From contig LWCA01000551.1 in NCBI GenBank assembly GCA_001642005.1, positions 1-23,619 on the forward strand: a stretch of DNA of 23,619 nt. Reading direction: 5' to 3'. A program made the position numbers and the translations under genes. Below the pieces are notes generated by a model. It ran no database searches. It had not been told where the DNA came from and worked only from the letters and a program-made list of their open reading frames with translations. Of this stretch, positions 10,199 through 21,231 are shown one piece after another; positions within the stretch are counted from its first letter, which is position 1, and each line of letters begins with the position of its first letter. Source of the DNA: Intoshia linei (taxonomy: Eukaryota > Orthonectida > Rhopaluridae).

Positions 10199-11083
10199 AT
10201 GTGTACGTTCCTATTCCGCTAGTTCAATCATTAATGATTTTTATGTATTTATTTTTGGTTAAGTAGAGCTTTAACAATTTTAAATTTTTAATAAAATTTA
10301 AAAATGTAAAAAAAGATTGATACTGCTATAATGTGAAAAAACTTTTAATTTTAATAATGCATGATTAATACACATTTAGTTACTGGTATTTCGAGATATT
10401 TTTGATTTGACTTTTCAACCTTTTCATTTAAATACGTTGTGCATCACTTATTATATTTATACACATTTTGTTGCAATTCATTCAATGTCATATTCTAAAA
10501 ATAAATAAAGCAGTCTCAAATCAGGGATAAATCAAATTTTTCTTTATTATTTAATGTTTTACTATCATTCTGGTAACTTATGATCATCATAAATTGTTTA
10601 GCGTCCATTGTTAGAAAGAATAACTTGTCCTGGATGATTAAATTTTTGTAATACATTACTAATTTACTAATTTTACGTGTAATAATAATGTTATATAAAT
10701 GGTTATTATTAATTTAAAAAAATAATGTATATAATAATTATAATTAAAAGCTTTTTTAATTTTTAGTTTTATAAACTTTAAATTTTTTATATTAATCAAT
10801 ATTTATAAGTTTTTTAGAACTATATAAGAACAATTTTTAACCAAATTGGCTTAAAAATATACCTAACATATAATGTTACAAATGTAAATATACTAAAAGG
10901 AAATTGTTCTTTTTTGACGTGCCTTATTGTTAATTATTAATGCCATTTTATAGTATTTTTTAGTGAATGTTTTTTGATATCAAAAATATTTAAATAATTT
11001 TCATATTTTTACAACTCTAAACACAATCTGCATTGCACATTACATATTACTGTCAGCAAAATAAATAATTAATAAACACTTAG
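10199..11083. other. Upstream region of the MYCBPAP-like gene, first exon not located
   Basis: The reconstructed coding sequence must begin here or further upstream, because the exon at 11084 opens in mid-codon. One weak candidate is an ATG at 10554 followed by five codons and a GT donor at 10573. Its phase would fit, but a mini-exon this short cannot be told from chance. No core promoter elements can be singled out in this TA-rich stretch. Confidence 0.35.
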
Positions 11084-14000
11084 ATAAACATAAGAAAGCA
11101 AAGATAAACACTCCAGATAAAATATCAACTCCACCACGGAATGACAATTCTATCGGTGACTTAAATCCAATAGAAAATAAGCGAATAATCATAGAAGGAG
11201 AAGATGTATTCTTGTTAAAAATAAACCAAGACAAACTAGAAAAAGTTTTTATTAATTTTATTTTTAATTAAATGTAAAAAATATATAAAATGTATTCTAG
11301 ATAATAATCGAAAATGCGCCTTTAAGAAAAACAATAAAAAAAAAAACCAATAAAATAGAAAAAGAATCAAACGTAGAAAATATAAAACTGTAAATGATTA
11401 TCAAAAAATAATTATAAAATTATGATAGAAATTTAAAATTGACATTTTTATATTTTCATTCATGTTTAAGTCTTTAGGGTAGAGCCGAAACTACTGTACC
11501 CGAGATCTATATATATTCCTCTTCGGGTGGCTTGGCGAAATTTATGTAAAATGATGGCTTTTCTTTGAATTTTTAATTTCCAAAAAAATTATATTTTTAA
11601 ATATCATAACTATTTTGTTTGCTAAATTTAAAATTTCAAGTCAATAGCCTTGGAGAGGAGGCTATTGGTTATATGACATTACGCATCGTTTTCGAAAAAT
11701 TTTTAAGGCACCTATTTTAATTTTTTAGGTAACTGTAACTTTTTTGGGTAAGCTTGATAGGATCAGCTTTAGTATAACGTTTTTTACTAAAATTGATAAG
11801 GTTTATATAATTTAATGTAAATGTTTAACCCATTAAAGGTGGTTAAATCTGGTTTTAGGGTAAGTATTGCGTATCAACTAAAAGTGGGAATTTGGAAGAT
11901 AAATGAACATTGGAATCTTAATTTTATAGTTTTTGAGTATAAGTGACAATAATTGGCTTAAAATGATTTGAAATAATGATTGCCTCTAACAAAAACTACA
12001 AAATCTAATTGCAAATATACGATTATAATCGTTATTATTAATTATATTAATTTAAATATTAAAATATACATATTCGTATTTATATTACATGATTTAGAGT
12101 CAACGTATTAAAAAAAGCACCCAAAGATGCAAAACTAAAATCATTAGTATATTCTGGTAATTATATAAATTACTCAAAAAATGCATTAAATTAAATCATA
12201 ATGATGGTACTTAAAATTTAAACTCATTTAGATTTTGCTGGTCCAAATTTTGATGACTACGGAAATGTTATCCCTCACAGCATAATTGGTACAGTCGCTG
12301 AATACAAATCTGCATGTCAAAAATATTTTAATGTATATTATAATATAGTATCATAATAAAAACTATTAACCATGTATAACTTATATCAATTTAATAGGTT
12401 AACTTTGATGAAAAAGAAAGCATTGTACCAAATATGTTTGAATCGCCATCTCCGCGATATTCAGAATGTGGCCCTTTTAAAAACTGGAAAAGAAATATTA
12501 AAATTCAAAATAGACAAATCAATAACATAAAAAGTAAATTTATAAAAATTTAGTATTTCAGATTACAATCTGAAAATCTGACATGTGAGTAAAGATTTGA
12601 AATAAACAACTTTATATCAAACTAGGTTGAATGTTATGTAATACGTACAAACAGCACCTAGCTCTGCCGAGGGCACATTTTTATTCTACCAAAAAAATAA
12701 ATTCACGTTAAAAATCTAACTTAAAAATCGTACTATTCACTATTATCAAACCTTTAAAGGAGTGGTTCCCAAACTTGTTTCAGGAATGAATTATATAGAT
12801 TTTCACCATAATTCTTTGTTATAAATGTGTAACGTTTAATGCACATTTTCTTTGAAATTGTAGGATAAATATTTAAATTTTCAATTTTTATGTTAATCGA
12901 AATATTTGACAAATATTGGTTAATAATATATTAAAAATTATTTTTCACCGGCAATGCGTAGATTTCTGGGGTTAAAATTTTGTATTTATATCAACTGAAA
13001 TAAGCTATATCAGAATAATCTTTTTTTAATTTTCGGACAGTTATCTATTTAACATTTTTTGTTTTAATAGAATATAATGTAAAATCGACGAAATATAAGG
13101 CGATAAATTATCTACGAATATTATTTATTATGCGATCCTGAAAATATATTAAAATAAGATGATATTTATTTATAATAATGTAAATATATTAAATATTTAA
13201 CCATTGACAACAGAGCAAAACCTACTATACCTCGAGACTTCTTGTAAATCAAAAATAGGCCCTAGCAATATCTCAAAAGATTTGGATTGTACAGTTTAGA
13301 TTTGAAACAAAAAACCGTTGAATAACATGCAAAAATATACTATTTTTAAATAAAAAAATTTAGGAAAATGACATTTTTTATTACATTAGTATAGTTGTGT
13401 TATACATCTAAAAAGTGGTCACTTTTCGGGCTTTACTGTAGTTTAATCATTTAATTTTCTTTCGATTAACACTAAATTTAAGAGATTAAAAGCGAAATTT
13501 TTAAGAATTAAAAATTTGTCTGTGTCAATTTAGAAAATTGTAACCCACAGATAATATTATACCTGTGAAATTACCCATTACAGTTAAATTATGTTTTTAA
13601 ATATAATAGTATATTTATGTCATTATCATATCTTAGAAGTCACGGGTAAAAAATACAAGGACGTACTAATAAGTGATGTATCTAATTTCCGTGTAAAACG
13701 AGAAATGGCTCAACTAATGGAAAAATTTTTACCAGAAATTGAAAATGGACATGGATGTAACATTCAATATAAATTAATTAACGTTTAAAATAATTAGATC
13801 GGAGAAACAGTGAATTTTGGAATCAATGTGAATTTATTACTAAACAAAAGAATCCACTTCAGTAATTAAAAATTTTAATTTTATTTTTAATATTTCAATA
13901 AAGCATATCTCTCAACTTGACACAAAAGGGATTAGATCAATTTGAGTTTATTGGTTTTCCAGCGTTCACAATTCATGAAAAAGGTTTGGCAATTTAAAAA

Positions 14001-17000
14001 TTTAAAGTTATTGAATCACTTTAACTTATAATATATAAACCAGTATATAGGTTTATAATGTATTATATAGGTATTAAGGATAAAAGCATAATAACTACAA
14101 TGTCTCAAATAAAAAATCCGTATTTTCGTAAAAGATGGAAGCAATTGCTGGTATCCATTAGAAAAGCAAACTTGCACATTCCGGTATATTAAATGTGACA
14201 CAATATATCAGTGCTTTTCATATTTATGTGATTGTTTACCAAGGGGTGAATACAAAAATTGTAGATGATTGGGATGAATAGGGTTAATGATACATTTTCA
14301 GTATATTTTATTCAATCATCCAATTGAGTAAAATCTTATGAGAAAAAACCAAAATTTGAACAACCCTTAAGGAAAAAGTCCCATTTTGACAATATTTTTT
14401 TAAAAAATTCAATTTTAATAAACTTTTAGATGAAAAATCCCTATCTAATTCCAAAAGAAAAAACTAAAACTAGAACAAAAATATATGCTTTCCAGGGGGA
14501 ATACTTTAAAAAGTTTTATAATCACTACATTACATTATATGAAATTAATATCTTAAATTTACACTAAATACACTAAAATAATCTTATAAAGAATGATTCA
14601 AAATTTATTTCTGTATTTGTACATTTATTTCGTTGTAAAAATAATTCCCTTATAAACATTTGAGACTGAAAAAACTTGAAAAGATTAAATCAATTTACAC
14701 AATATTCATAATTTTTTTTGACAAAATCTATGAAAATTCGCATTAGAGATTTGCTCACTTTTAATTTAAAATTTTGGTTAAACAAAAAGTTTAATCCGAC
14801 CCATAATCAAAAATGTCATATGAAATTATTTTCCAAATAAATTATCATTCCATATAGGACTTTGATAATTTGGATATTATTAATAAAAAGGAATATTCTT
14901 TGTTAATGTCGAATCGAACCAGTAATATCATTCAGACGTCAATTGAAGGTGGTTTTTTATCACAAGATCAAATTGATGATGTCAACAAGTAAATTCTAAT
15001 TATCATATTATAATGCTAAATATTAATACAAAGCTATGTACTATCACACTACTTAAATGTTTTGATTGTAATTTTAACATTTTAACATTAAAACATTTTA
15101 AAATTACATTTTACAAAATAAAAATACCTCATTTTCCAAAAATGGCAAACTTTGATGTAAATACGATAATGGCTATATTATCAAATATTCCTGTTTCCAA
15201 AATTTTTATTAAAGGGGCAATTTTTTTAATCTATTTTAAGTTACACATTTCAATCAATATGGTATTCGTTTTTTCTACGAACCTTTTACAGACATTTGTA
15301 TAATTAAACATTTTTATTTTAGAACAAGTCAAAATGTGCACCAAGAATCTGAAAAAGAATGTCAAGAATCTCAAAAATACCCGACATTAGAATTTGATGA
15401 CTACACTCTACATTGGCCTGAATTGAATGATGAGGATGACGATAATAATAGCGTACAAAATCCACTGAGTGAAAACATTGCATATCAAAAATGGATATTT
15501 TTTGAAACTTTTGATATAGACGAAATATCTGAAGAGTGTATCAATATAACAAACAGTGGACCAACTTCTATATCATATAAATGGGTTTTAATGGAAAAAA
15601 TCAAAAATTTTGATATACCAGAAGAAAATATTCACAATTTTTACTTTATTTCACAAAGTGGTACATTATATCCAAATCAACCCCAATCTTTCAAATTTTA
15701 TTTTAAATCCTCTAAAATTGGGATGTATAGGGAAAAATGGTTATTGAAGTTAGAACCATCGTTTGAAAAAGCTGGGCATATTATTATTAGCATGAAAGGT
15801 GTTTGTACAACGTTGAATAAAGCTAAGGAGAGAAGAAAAAATATTATTACCAAGAATATTAATCGGTTTCAAAATGAAAGAATTAGTAAAAAAATTATTT
15901 ATCAAATCATTGAAGATATCAGACCTTTTGAAAGACCCGTTTCTCCTATTGAATCTTTTCAAACACATGTTGATGTTTTTAAGGGCTATAATCCAAATGT
16001 ATTTTATTTTTATCTTTATTATTATTTTTATTATTTTTTTTATCTAGTAATCTTATTTTTTTTATTATTCAGAAAGGAGTAATTTAGGTTTTTGGATTTA
16101 ATGATATAAGATTAAAATTTAAGATGTATATTTTTGATTTTGAAATTTATCATTCTTTTTATTCCTAATATTACTTAGAAAAAATATTAAAAATATAGAA
16201 TTTTACAGTATTATTTTGACTTTCTGTATCAGTCTCTCATGACTCTCAGTATTAATTTCTGAAATTGTCAGTTTTTTAAAAATATATGGTTAGTAACAAT
16301 TGGTTTATACATTTATACGCATTTTACGAAAATTTTACTACTACGAGTATATACAAGTAAGTAGAGGCTTAACTATTTAAAATTTCTTTTATTCGCCAAA
16401 ACTTTAAAAATTAACTATGATGTTTTTATGTCAAAGTTCATATTTTTTCAAAAAAAATGAAAACCTCAGAATTTACGAACAATATGATGAAATTTATTGA
16501 GTTTTATAAAAATGAAGTAAATAAAACAAAGTAGAGAATTCAAGAAGTACAAAACTTTAATGGGGTTACGATATTTGGTATAAACCTTCATTAAGAATGA
16601 ATGTAGTTCTACTTTTTGCCCTTTTATATATTTCTCTTGTGGTTTTTTTAATTGATTTATTTTTGATTTTAAAGATGGTTGTTTTCTTTATAATTTACTT
16701 AAAAACGATATATGAACATTAAAACTTATTTCGATAAAACCAGAATAAATGAGTTAAAATTTATGCATTAGAAACGAATTTTTGAAACCAGATTCATAGC
16801 AACCACCCCAAAATTAATACTGCATTATAGCTAATAAAATTGGCTTTTATATTAATATTAACATTTTTGTATTAATTTCAATAATTGCATTTGGGGGAAA
16901 GTAAATATTAGTCGATTTAAAAATTATTTTTAATATTTTTGATAAATTTGATAAAGATAATAATACCTTGCAAAATTTTTTTTCTAGTAAAAAAAGTGGA

Positions 17001-19200
17001 CGCCCCACTGCGAAAGACTAAACTTACTATGCAGAAAGAGACCCGGAAAATGAAAAATATTCCCAGGGTAAATTTATGCAAAAGATACGTAATACCATAT
17101 AGTCATAGTAACCTCTTTACGGAATTGGACTTGACGTTTTAAATTTGACGGATAAACAGTTATGATATGCAAAATTATTTTTTTATTAAATGCCGAATTT
17201 GGTAATAATATGAGGAAAAATTTTCGTTGAGTCCTACCCGAAAACGGCTCTCGGTACGGTAGTTTCGACTGTGTTACTGTGCATATAAATTAATAATTTA
17301 AATCAAAATGTTGATGAATCATTAAATAGTTGAAATTTCAATAATTTAAAAATCTGTAATCTATCTAAATAGAGTTGAAAAAATTTTGATTTGGTTTGAT
17401 GAGAAAATTAGATATATTAATTATTTTTAAAGTAGTTTAATATTTTATTGATTATTTAAATTTAGCTACATTATTCTGAATCAGCTATCAGAGACTTTAG
17501 TAAAATTTTCAGAGATGTGGCCGGACCAAAATCACAGTGGGATATGAATATTGAATCAATTATATGCAATCTTGATAATATTAAAGATAAAGGGACTAAA
17601 AAACAAGATATTGTGACAAATGTAAACAAATTGGTTTGTTTACATTCCAAAGAAAAACTTAAACCCATATCTTCAGATAAAATTGCTTTATGGTAATTTA
17701 TAAAAATTTCAAACGTAACATTAAACGTCCATCAATTTTTTTTAGGATTGCTATTTATGATAATGCTAATGATTTTAAAACTAATCACAGAATTTATATT
17801 TTATAAAAATTGAAACTTTTTGGTTTTAGTTTAATTTAAGGTTTTATAAATAAAAATTAAAGTTTCTGACGTTAACATTTACGCCAATGGTAACGACTTT
17901 TAAATGCGTTCCATAATATATTCCTTTTTAAATATTAGCGCTGATTTTATTTTTAAAAAAATAAAAAAATTAGTCTTTAACCGTGAAGAACTCAATATCG
18001 GAAATTAAAATTTGCAATGATGCATCACTTTTGAAAAATTATATTAGCAAATGGGTTTTTAAATAAACGGTAACACAAACATTATATTTTATATAAGTAA
18101 TTGATGTAATGTATATATTTTTTGGTGGTTCACAGGTTTTTTTGCAATACCATCATAAGGGTCTACAGCGAAAAACGGTTGAGAATGTCTGGTTTAAATC
18201 ACTCCTTATTTTCATATACATGTATGTAGGAATTGTTTAATTTTTATTCAAATTAGCTCATTTACCGTAGATTCTTTTACATTTTGTTTTATAATGAAAT
18301 GATTCAATAATTATACGAATACATAAATATAATAATTGTACAATAAATACTATACAAGCATCCTATCGTGCTCCTTATAGTGATCACGGCACGATAAAAT
18401 AATTGCCGTCATGAAATTTAAGTTTTTATGAAAAAAATGTCATTGTTCCTATTAAATGTAATTATTGTTGTCAAAATAATAAATTGTTGCAAATTAAAAT
18501 TATTCAAAAACTGTACAGCATTTAAAAAAAAGTAATTTAGATTTTAATTTGTGTATTTAACGATAACACATTGATAAACATTCAATTTTAAATGAGTAAA
18601 AGACAAATTTGATCCTCACCTAACTATGAAAATTATAAAATGTGTTTATCCGTCAAAAACGGTGACGATCTTTGCAATACACTAATATTTAAAAATAATC
18701 TTTATTTGTAGTCGAATAATAATTTCCGAAATTGCCGATAAAATAGCGATTGAATCGATTCGTCTTAAAATTCTTATTGGGTTTAACGAAATTACAGGTA
18801 TATTATTTAAAGTCTACTAATAAAATTTAAAATTTTAGACAATTACAACGTAAAACACAAAAAACCAAAAGGAATAATAAATAAATTGCAACAAACAGAC
18901 ACGGAAAAGGCAAATACCAAAGATAAAGAGGTAAAATATAAAAGTATTATTTATATACATATCTAGAATGTAAATCGAACGAAAAATATGAAAATGAATA
19001 CAAAAATTGGATTAGACACAAAAAAATCATTCGATTTGTTAATTTACAACAAGTATTACGATAAATTATACATTTCGGTAAATTTTGTATAAATGAAATT
19101 AATTTAATTTAATTTTGAAATTTAGACGTACAACATGTTAAAATCATCAGTAAATGATATGGTTGAAATTTTTAAAGAAATGGATAATTTGTACAAATAG
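11084..19200 (+). CDS. MYCBPAP: MYCBP-associated protein (MYCBPAP)-like, 15 exons, at least 724 aa, 5' end missing
   Basis: Exons are 11084-11244, 11301-11389, 12098-12156, 12232-12332, 12398-12533, 13637-13756, 13798-13861, 13904-13983, 14071-14150, 14858-14988, 15323-15998, 17466-17692, 18712-18797, 18839-18930 and 19126-19200. All junctions are GT-AG and phases agree throughout. As I recall the human protein, the order of conserved blocks matches: an acidic N-terminal block (EGEDVFLLKI); DDYGNVIPHSIIG near residues 110-122; ENGHGYRRNSEFW near 217-229; EFDDYTLHW near 363-371; an ASH/HYDIN-like beta domain near 392-510 (NITNSGPTSISYKW); SPIESFQ near 547; NPNLHY across the 15998/17466 junction; and a C-terminal helix (LKSSVNDMVEIF). 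In mammals the protein binds MYCBP and works in sperm flagella; the algal counterpart is reported in the axonemal central apparatus. A ciliary role is inferred. The starting exon is unknown, and the first donor (GTTTTT) is weak. Confidence 0.88.
11472..11715 (-). repeat. Dispersed repeat family C, inverted long copy in a MYCBPAP-like intron
   Basis: Its reverse complement is colinear with 8035-8262, ending CAGTAGTTTCGGCTCTAC. It lies in the 708-nt second reconstructed intron (11390-12097), and its insertion explains about a third of that intron's length. Confidence 0.82.
12619..12784 (-). repeat. Dispersed repeat module D, inverted copy
   Basis: Reverse complement of 3774-3946 with scattered substitutions, including AACAGCACCTAGCTCTGCCG and GGAGTGGTTCCCAAAC. 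It lies in the 1103-nt intron 12534-13636 of the MYCBPAP-like gene. Confidence 0.88.
12785..13078 (-). mobile_element. Inverted half copy of the intron-4 inverted-repeat element
   Basis: Reverse complement of about 3072-3425, with single units where the tetraspanin copy has tandem pairs. It directly adjoins module D, so modules D and this half were probably one element originally. It belongs to the same intron as 12619-12784. Confidence 0.82.
13205..13435 (-). repeat. Dispersed repeat family C, diverged inverted copy
   Basis: Starts with CAAAACCTACTATACCTCGAG, comparable to CCGAAACTACTGTACCCGAG in the copy at 11479, and has an AGGCCCTAG block further in. The rest is diverged, so the ends are approximate. 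Confidence 0.45.
14335..14480 (-). repeat. Fragment related to the internal tandem units of the pogo-like element
   Basis: Contains CAACCCTTAAGGAAAAAGTCCC, whose reverse complement resembles the internal unit motif of the element at 6577-7384 near 7145-7170. It lies in the 707-nt intron 14151-14857. The match is short and AT-rich, so the relationship is tentative. Confidence 0.4.
15999..16075 (+). repeat. T-rich low-complexity tract at the start of an intron
   Basis: Immediately after the exon ending at 15998 the sequence is almost pure T and A with repeated TTATTATTTT. Reading through it gives a false hydrophobic tail of 28 residues. The spliced product reads N-P-N-L-H-Y instead, as expected for the family. 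Confidence 0.7.
16985..17145 (+). pseudogene. Possible frameshifted Tc1/mariner transposase fragment
   Basis: This GC-richer patch inside the 1467-nt intron 15999-17465 reads KKSGRPTAKD in one frame and then KLTMQKETRKMKNIPRVN in another. That is the order of the GRPR-type linker and second helix-turn-helix of Tc1/mariner transposases, with a frameshift between. No catalytic part is visible. It is a short remnant and could be coincidental, but its base composition stands out from the surrounding intron. Confidence 0.4.
17150..17275 (+). repeat. Dispersed repeat family C, partial copy
   Basis: Matches the right half of 8035-8262, with AAATTTTCGTTGAGTCCTAC and CTCGGTACGGTAGTTTCGAC. It directly follows the possible transposase remnant in the same intron. 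Confidence 0.75.
17746..17806 (+). other. Candidate alternative terminal exon of the MYCBPAP-like gene
   Basis: A strong acceptor (a T run, then TTTAG) at 17741-17745 is in the correct phase with the exon ending at 17692. Using it would give Trp641 followed by 19 residues and a TAA stop at 17804-17806, cutting off the last 83 residues. There is no GT within it, so it could only be terminal. The junction to 18712 aligns better with the family (SIRLKILIGF region). This exon is therefore either a minor isoform or a chance acceptor. Confidence 0.3.
17945..18191 (-). mobile_element. hAT-like terminal fragment (reverse orientation)
   Basis: Read on the minus strand it starts CAGACATTCTCAACCGTTTT followed by CGCTGTAGACCC, closely resembling hAT (Charlie-type) ends with their CTCAACC core. 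Further in, TTTTTAAATAAACGGTAAC is shared with 9186-9370. It lies in the 1019-nt intron 17693-18711. No transposase and no clear 8-bp duplication were identified. Confidence 0.55.
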
Positions 19201-19233
19201 AAATATGTCATCAATTTGTACCTATTTAAATAA

Positions 19234-19239
19234 TTTATT
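19234..19239 (-). promoter_or_regulatory. Probable poly(A) signal of the calcium-sensor gene
   Basis: A minus-strand AATAAA about 33 nt past the calcium-sensor stop codon. It lies between the stop codons of the two convergent genes, so cleavage would take this transcript to, or into, the end of the MYCBPAP-like gene. Confidence 0.45.
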
Positions 19240-19271
19240 GGCATAATGAAAAAATTATCAATATTTTTATT

Positions 19272-21231
19272 TTAATCGTCATCATCTTCATTGATATCAT
19301 CAGAGGTTAACATTGCATATAAACATGGGTCGTTCAAACATCCCTCTATAAATTCATATTTTGTTAATACATTGTCATTATTGGAATCCATTTTTTCAAA
19401 TATTTCTGCTGTGCGCTCTTCTGCAGTCTGTGTAATTTTTTTTGATCCAATCATGTTATAAATGGACTAAAATTTAATTATCGATACATTTATTTTGAAA
19501 CTACACATTATATTTTGAAATTTAATGTAGTATTAATCATGAGACTTCTAAATTTAAAATATATTGAACTTAACGTTTCAAGGGTCAACTTTTTTGATGT
19601 GGAAGTCGAATCCAACTCAAGACGCAATGATGAGGATCTAATGAACAATTCGATACTATAATTTTATCATCTTTTAAGTCTTATACGAAATTTAATAAAA
19701 GTTGACAAAATTAAAAATATAAAACTCGGCCACCATACCAAATAACAGCAGACTATAACACTGGTTGTTGGGAATCGCCTCTTGGGGTTATTTTACTGAA
19801 ATGTTTGATTTTTCCAATGGTCCCCATAATTTTATGTGGACATTGGTTTACATTAGAGCTCTGTAATTCCGTCCTAGTCGCAATTAGACACGAGCCGAAG
19901 TTCTTGATCGGATTAAATTTAGCTAAAGACTAATATTACTGAAATTTTAAAATTCTCATTTGGAATGTTTTCAATTTTTCAAAAATAAAAATTTTTTGAT
20001 TAATTTTAATCACAGGATCACACTAAAACAATTTAAAAAGCCACCAGTTTAACGATTTTAACTTTTAACTCACTTAAGGCCTATGTAGTATAATTATACT
20101 TCGGTCAATAATAATGTAACATAGTTACCAACCATATACGGAAACGTGCTTGTTTAATTAAATTTAAATTCTCTACAAAAACCATGAAACTCCTCCACCA
20201 ATCCTATTTTGCTGAAATTACAATTATATTACGTCTAATTTATCTCTGAATAAAATAAATTAACAGAATCAATAATCATAATTATGATAAAATTTAAATC
20301 AGAAACCAAAAATACAGCCGCACCCTAAAAACAATACATATGCCTAATTAAACATTTTCAACACGAATTTCATAACTCTATAATATAAACAAACCATTCA
20401 ATTTAAATAAATCAAAAATATTATTAAATATACATGATTTCCGTAATAATTACAAGTAAAAATCAATAAATTATTTTACTAGTTTAAGTTATAATAAAGA
20501 CAAACCCCTACAGGATATGATTTCAGGTAAATATATATAATATATTATTCCGCATAAATCTCAATACAAGATAATAACAAATAAATGTTGACCCTTAGGT
20601 CATAAAAAATATTCAAACTATTTCAAAAAAATATCACACATCAGAAAATTACAATGTTTGATAATTTCCAATATAGTTCAAAACAGTCATTAATTAATCA
20701 ATTAATTCAAATTAAAATAAAATAATATTGAGTAAAACGGCATATAATGCATTCTAAAAGGTTAAAATGAAATTATATACAAATTTGCAATATAAATTAC
20801 ATTAATAATTTCAGACATTTCTTCCCTGGAAATTTCACCATTTCCATCAATATCATACATTAAAAATGCCCATTCGAGTTTTTTCCTGGGATCGTCTGAT
20901 GATGTTATATTGATTGCCATAAGAAATTCTTTAAAGTCAATGTGACCACTGTTATCAACATCAAATGTTCGAAAAACATGGTCACAAAAATGTTGAGCGT
21001 TCCCCTCGGGAAAAAAGCTGGAATAGACATTAATAAATTTTTCTCTAGATAAATTTCCATCTGGACAATCTCGCTTTAAATGATGAAATAAAATAAAATT
21101 CAGTGATAAAATGAAATTACCATAAATCCTTTATACCACTCCTTAATCTGGAATTTAGTAAATGTGGTTTGATTTTGCAAAAGTCGGATATCATCTTTAG
21201 ATAGTTTTTGTTTACTCTTGGATTGCCCCAT
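19272..21231 (-). CDS. Neuronal calcium sensor, recoverin/hippocalcin-like, complete, three exons, 192 aa
   Basis: N-myristoylated EF-hand protein that moves to membranes on binding Ca2+ and regulates channels, cyclases or receptor kinases. Minus-strand exons in transcript order are 21231-21121, 21073-20801 and 19466-19272, all GT-AG and phase 0, giving 37 + 91 + 64 residues, the usual NCS length. The start MGQSKSK fits the myristoylation signal. EWYKGFMRDCPDG shows the family's degenerate EF1 with Cys-Pro. EF2 ([12 protein letters not shown]), EF3 ([12 protein letters not shown]) and EF4 ([12 protein letters not shown]) keep most Ca2+ ligands, although EF4 has Asn for the usual Gly at position 6. 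VFRTFD and KKLEWAF favour recoverin, visinin or hippocalcin over NCS-1. The C-terminus ends in a run of acidic residues (NEDDDD), unlike well-known members. Intron 1 is 47 nt and intron 2 is 1334 nt with no recognised content. The subfamily is not resolved. Confidence 0.95.
19467..20800. other. Long second intron of the calcium-sensor gene
   Basis: No coding frame, RNA gene or matched repeat was found. A GC-richer part near 19720-19920 includes GTTGTTGGGAATCGCC and GAGCCGAAGTTCTTGATCGG and may be an unmatched repeat remnant. Confidence 0.5.

Noticed and set aside
15013-15303. 96-codon plus-strand frame
   Set aside because: Lies wholly in the intron 14989-15322, is AT-driven in composition, and the flanking exons join in phase without it.
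15750-15968. 72-codon minus-strand frame
   Set aside because: Antisense shadow of the large MYCBPAP-like exon.
17471-17668. 65-codon minus-strand frame
   Set aside because: Antisense shadow of the MYCBPAP-like exon at 17466-17692.
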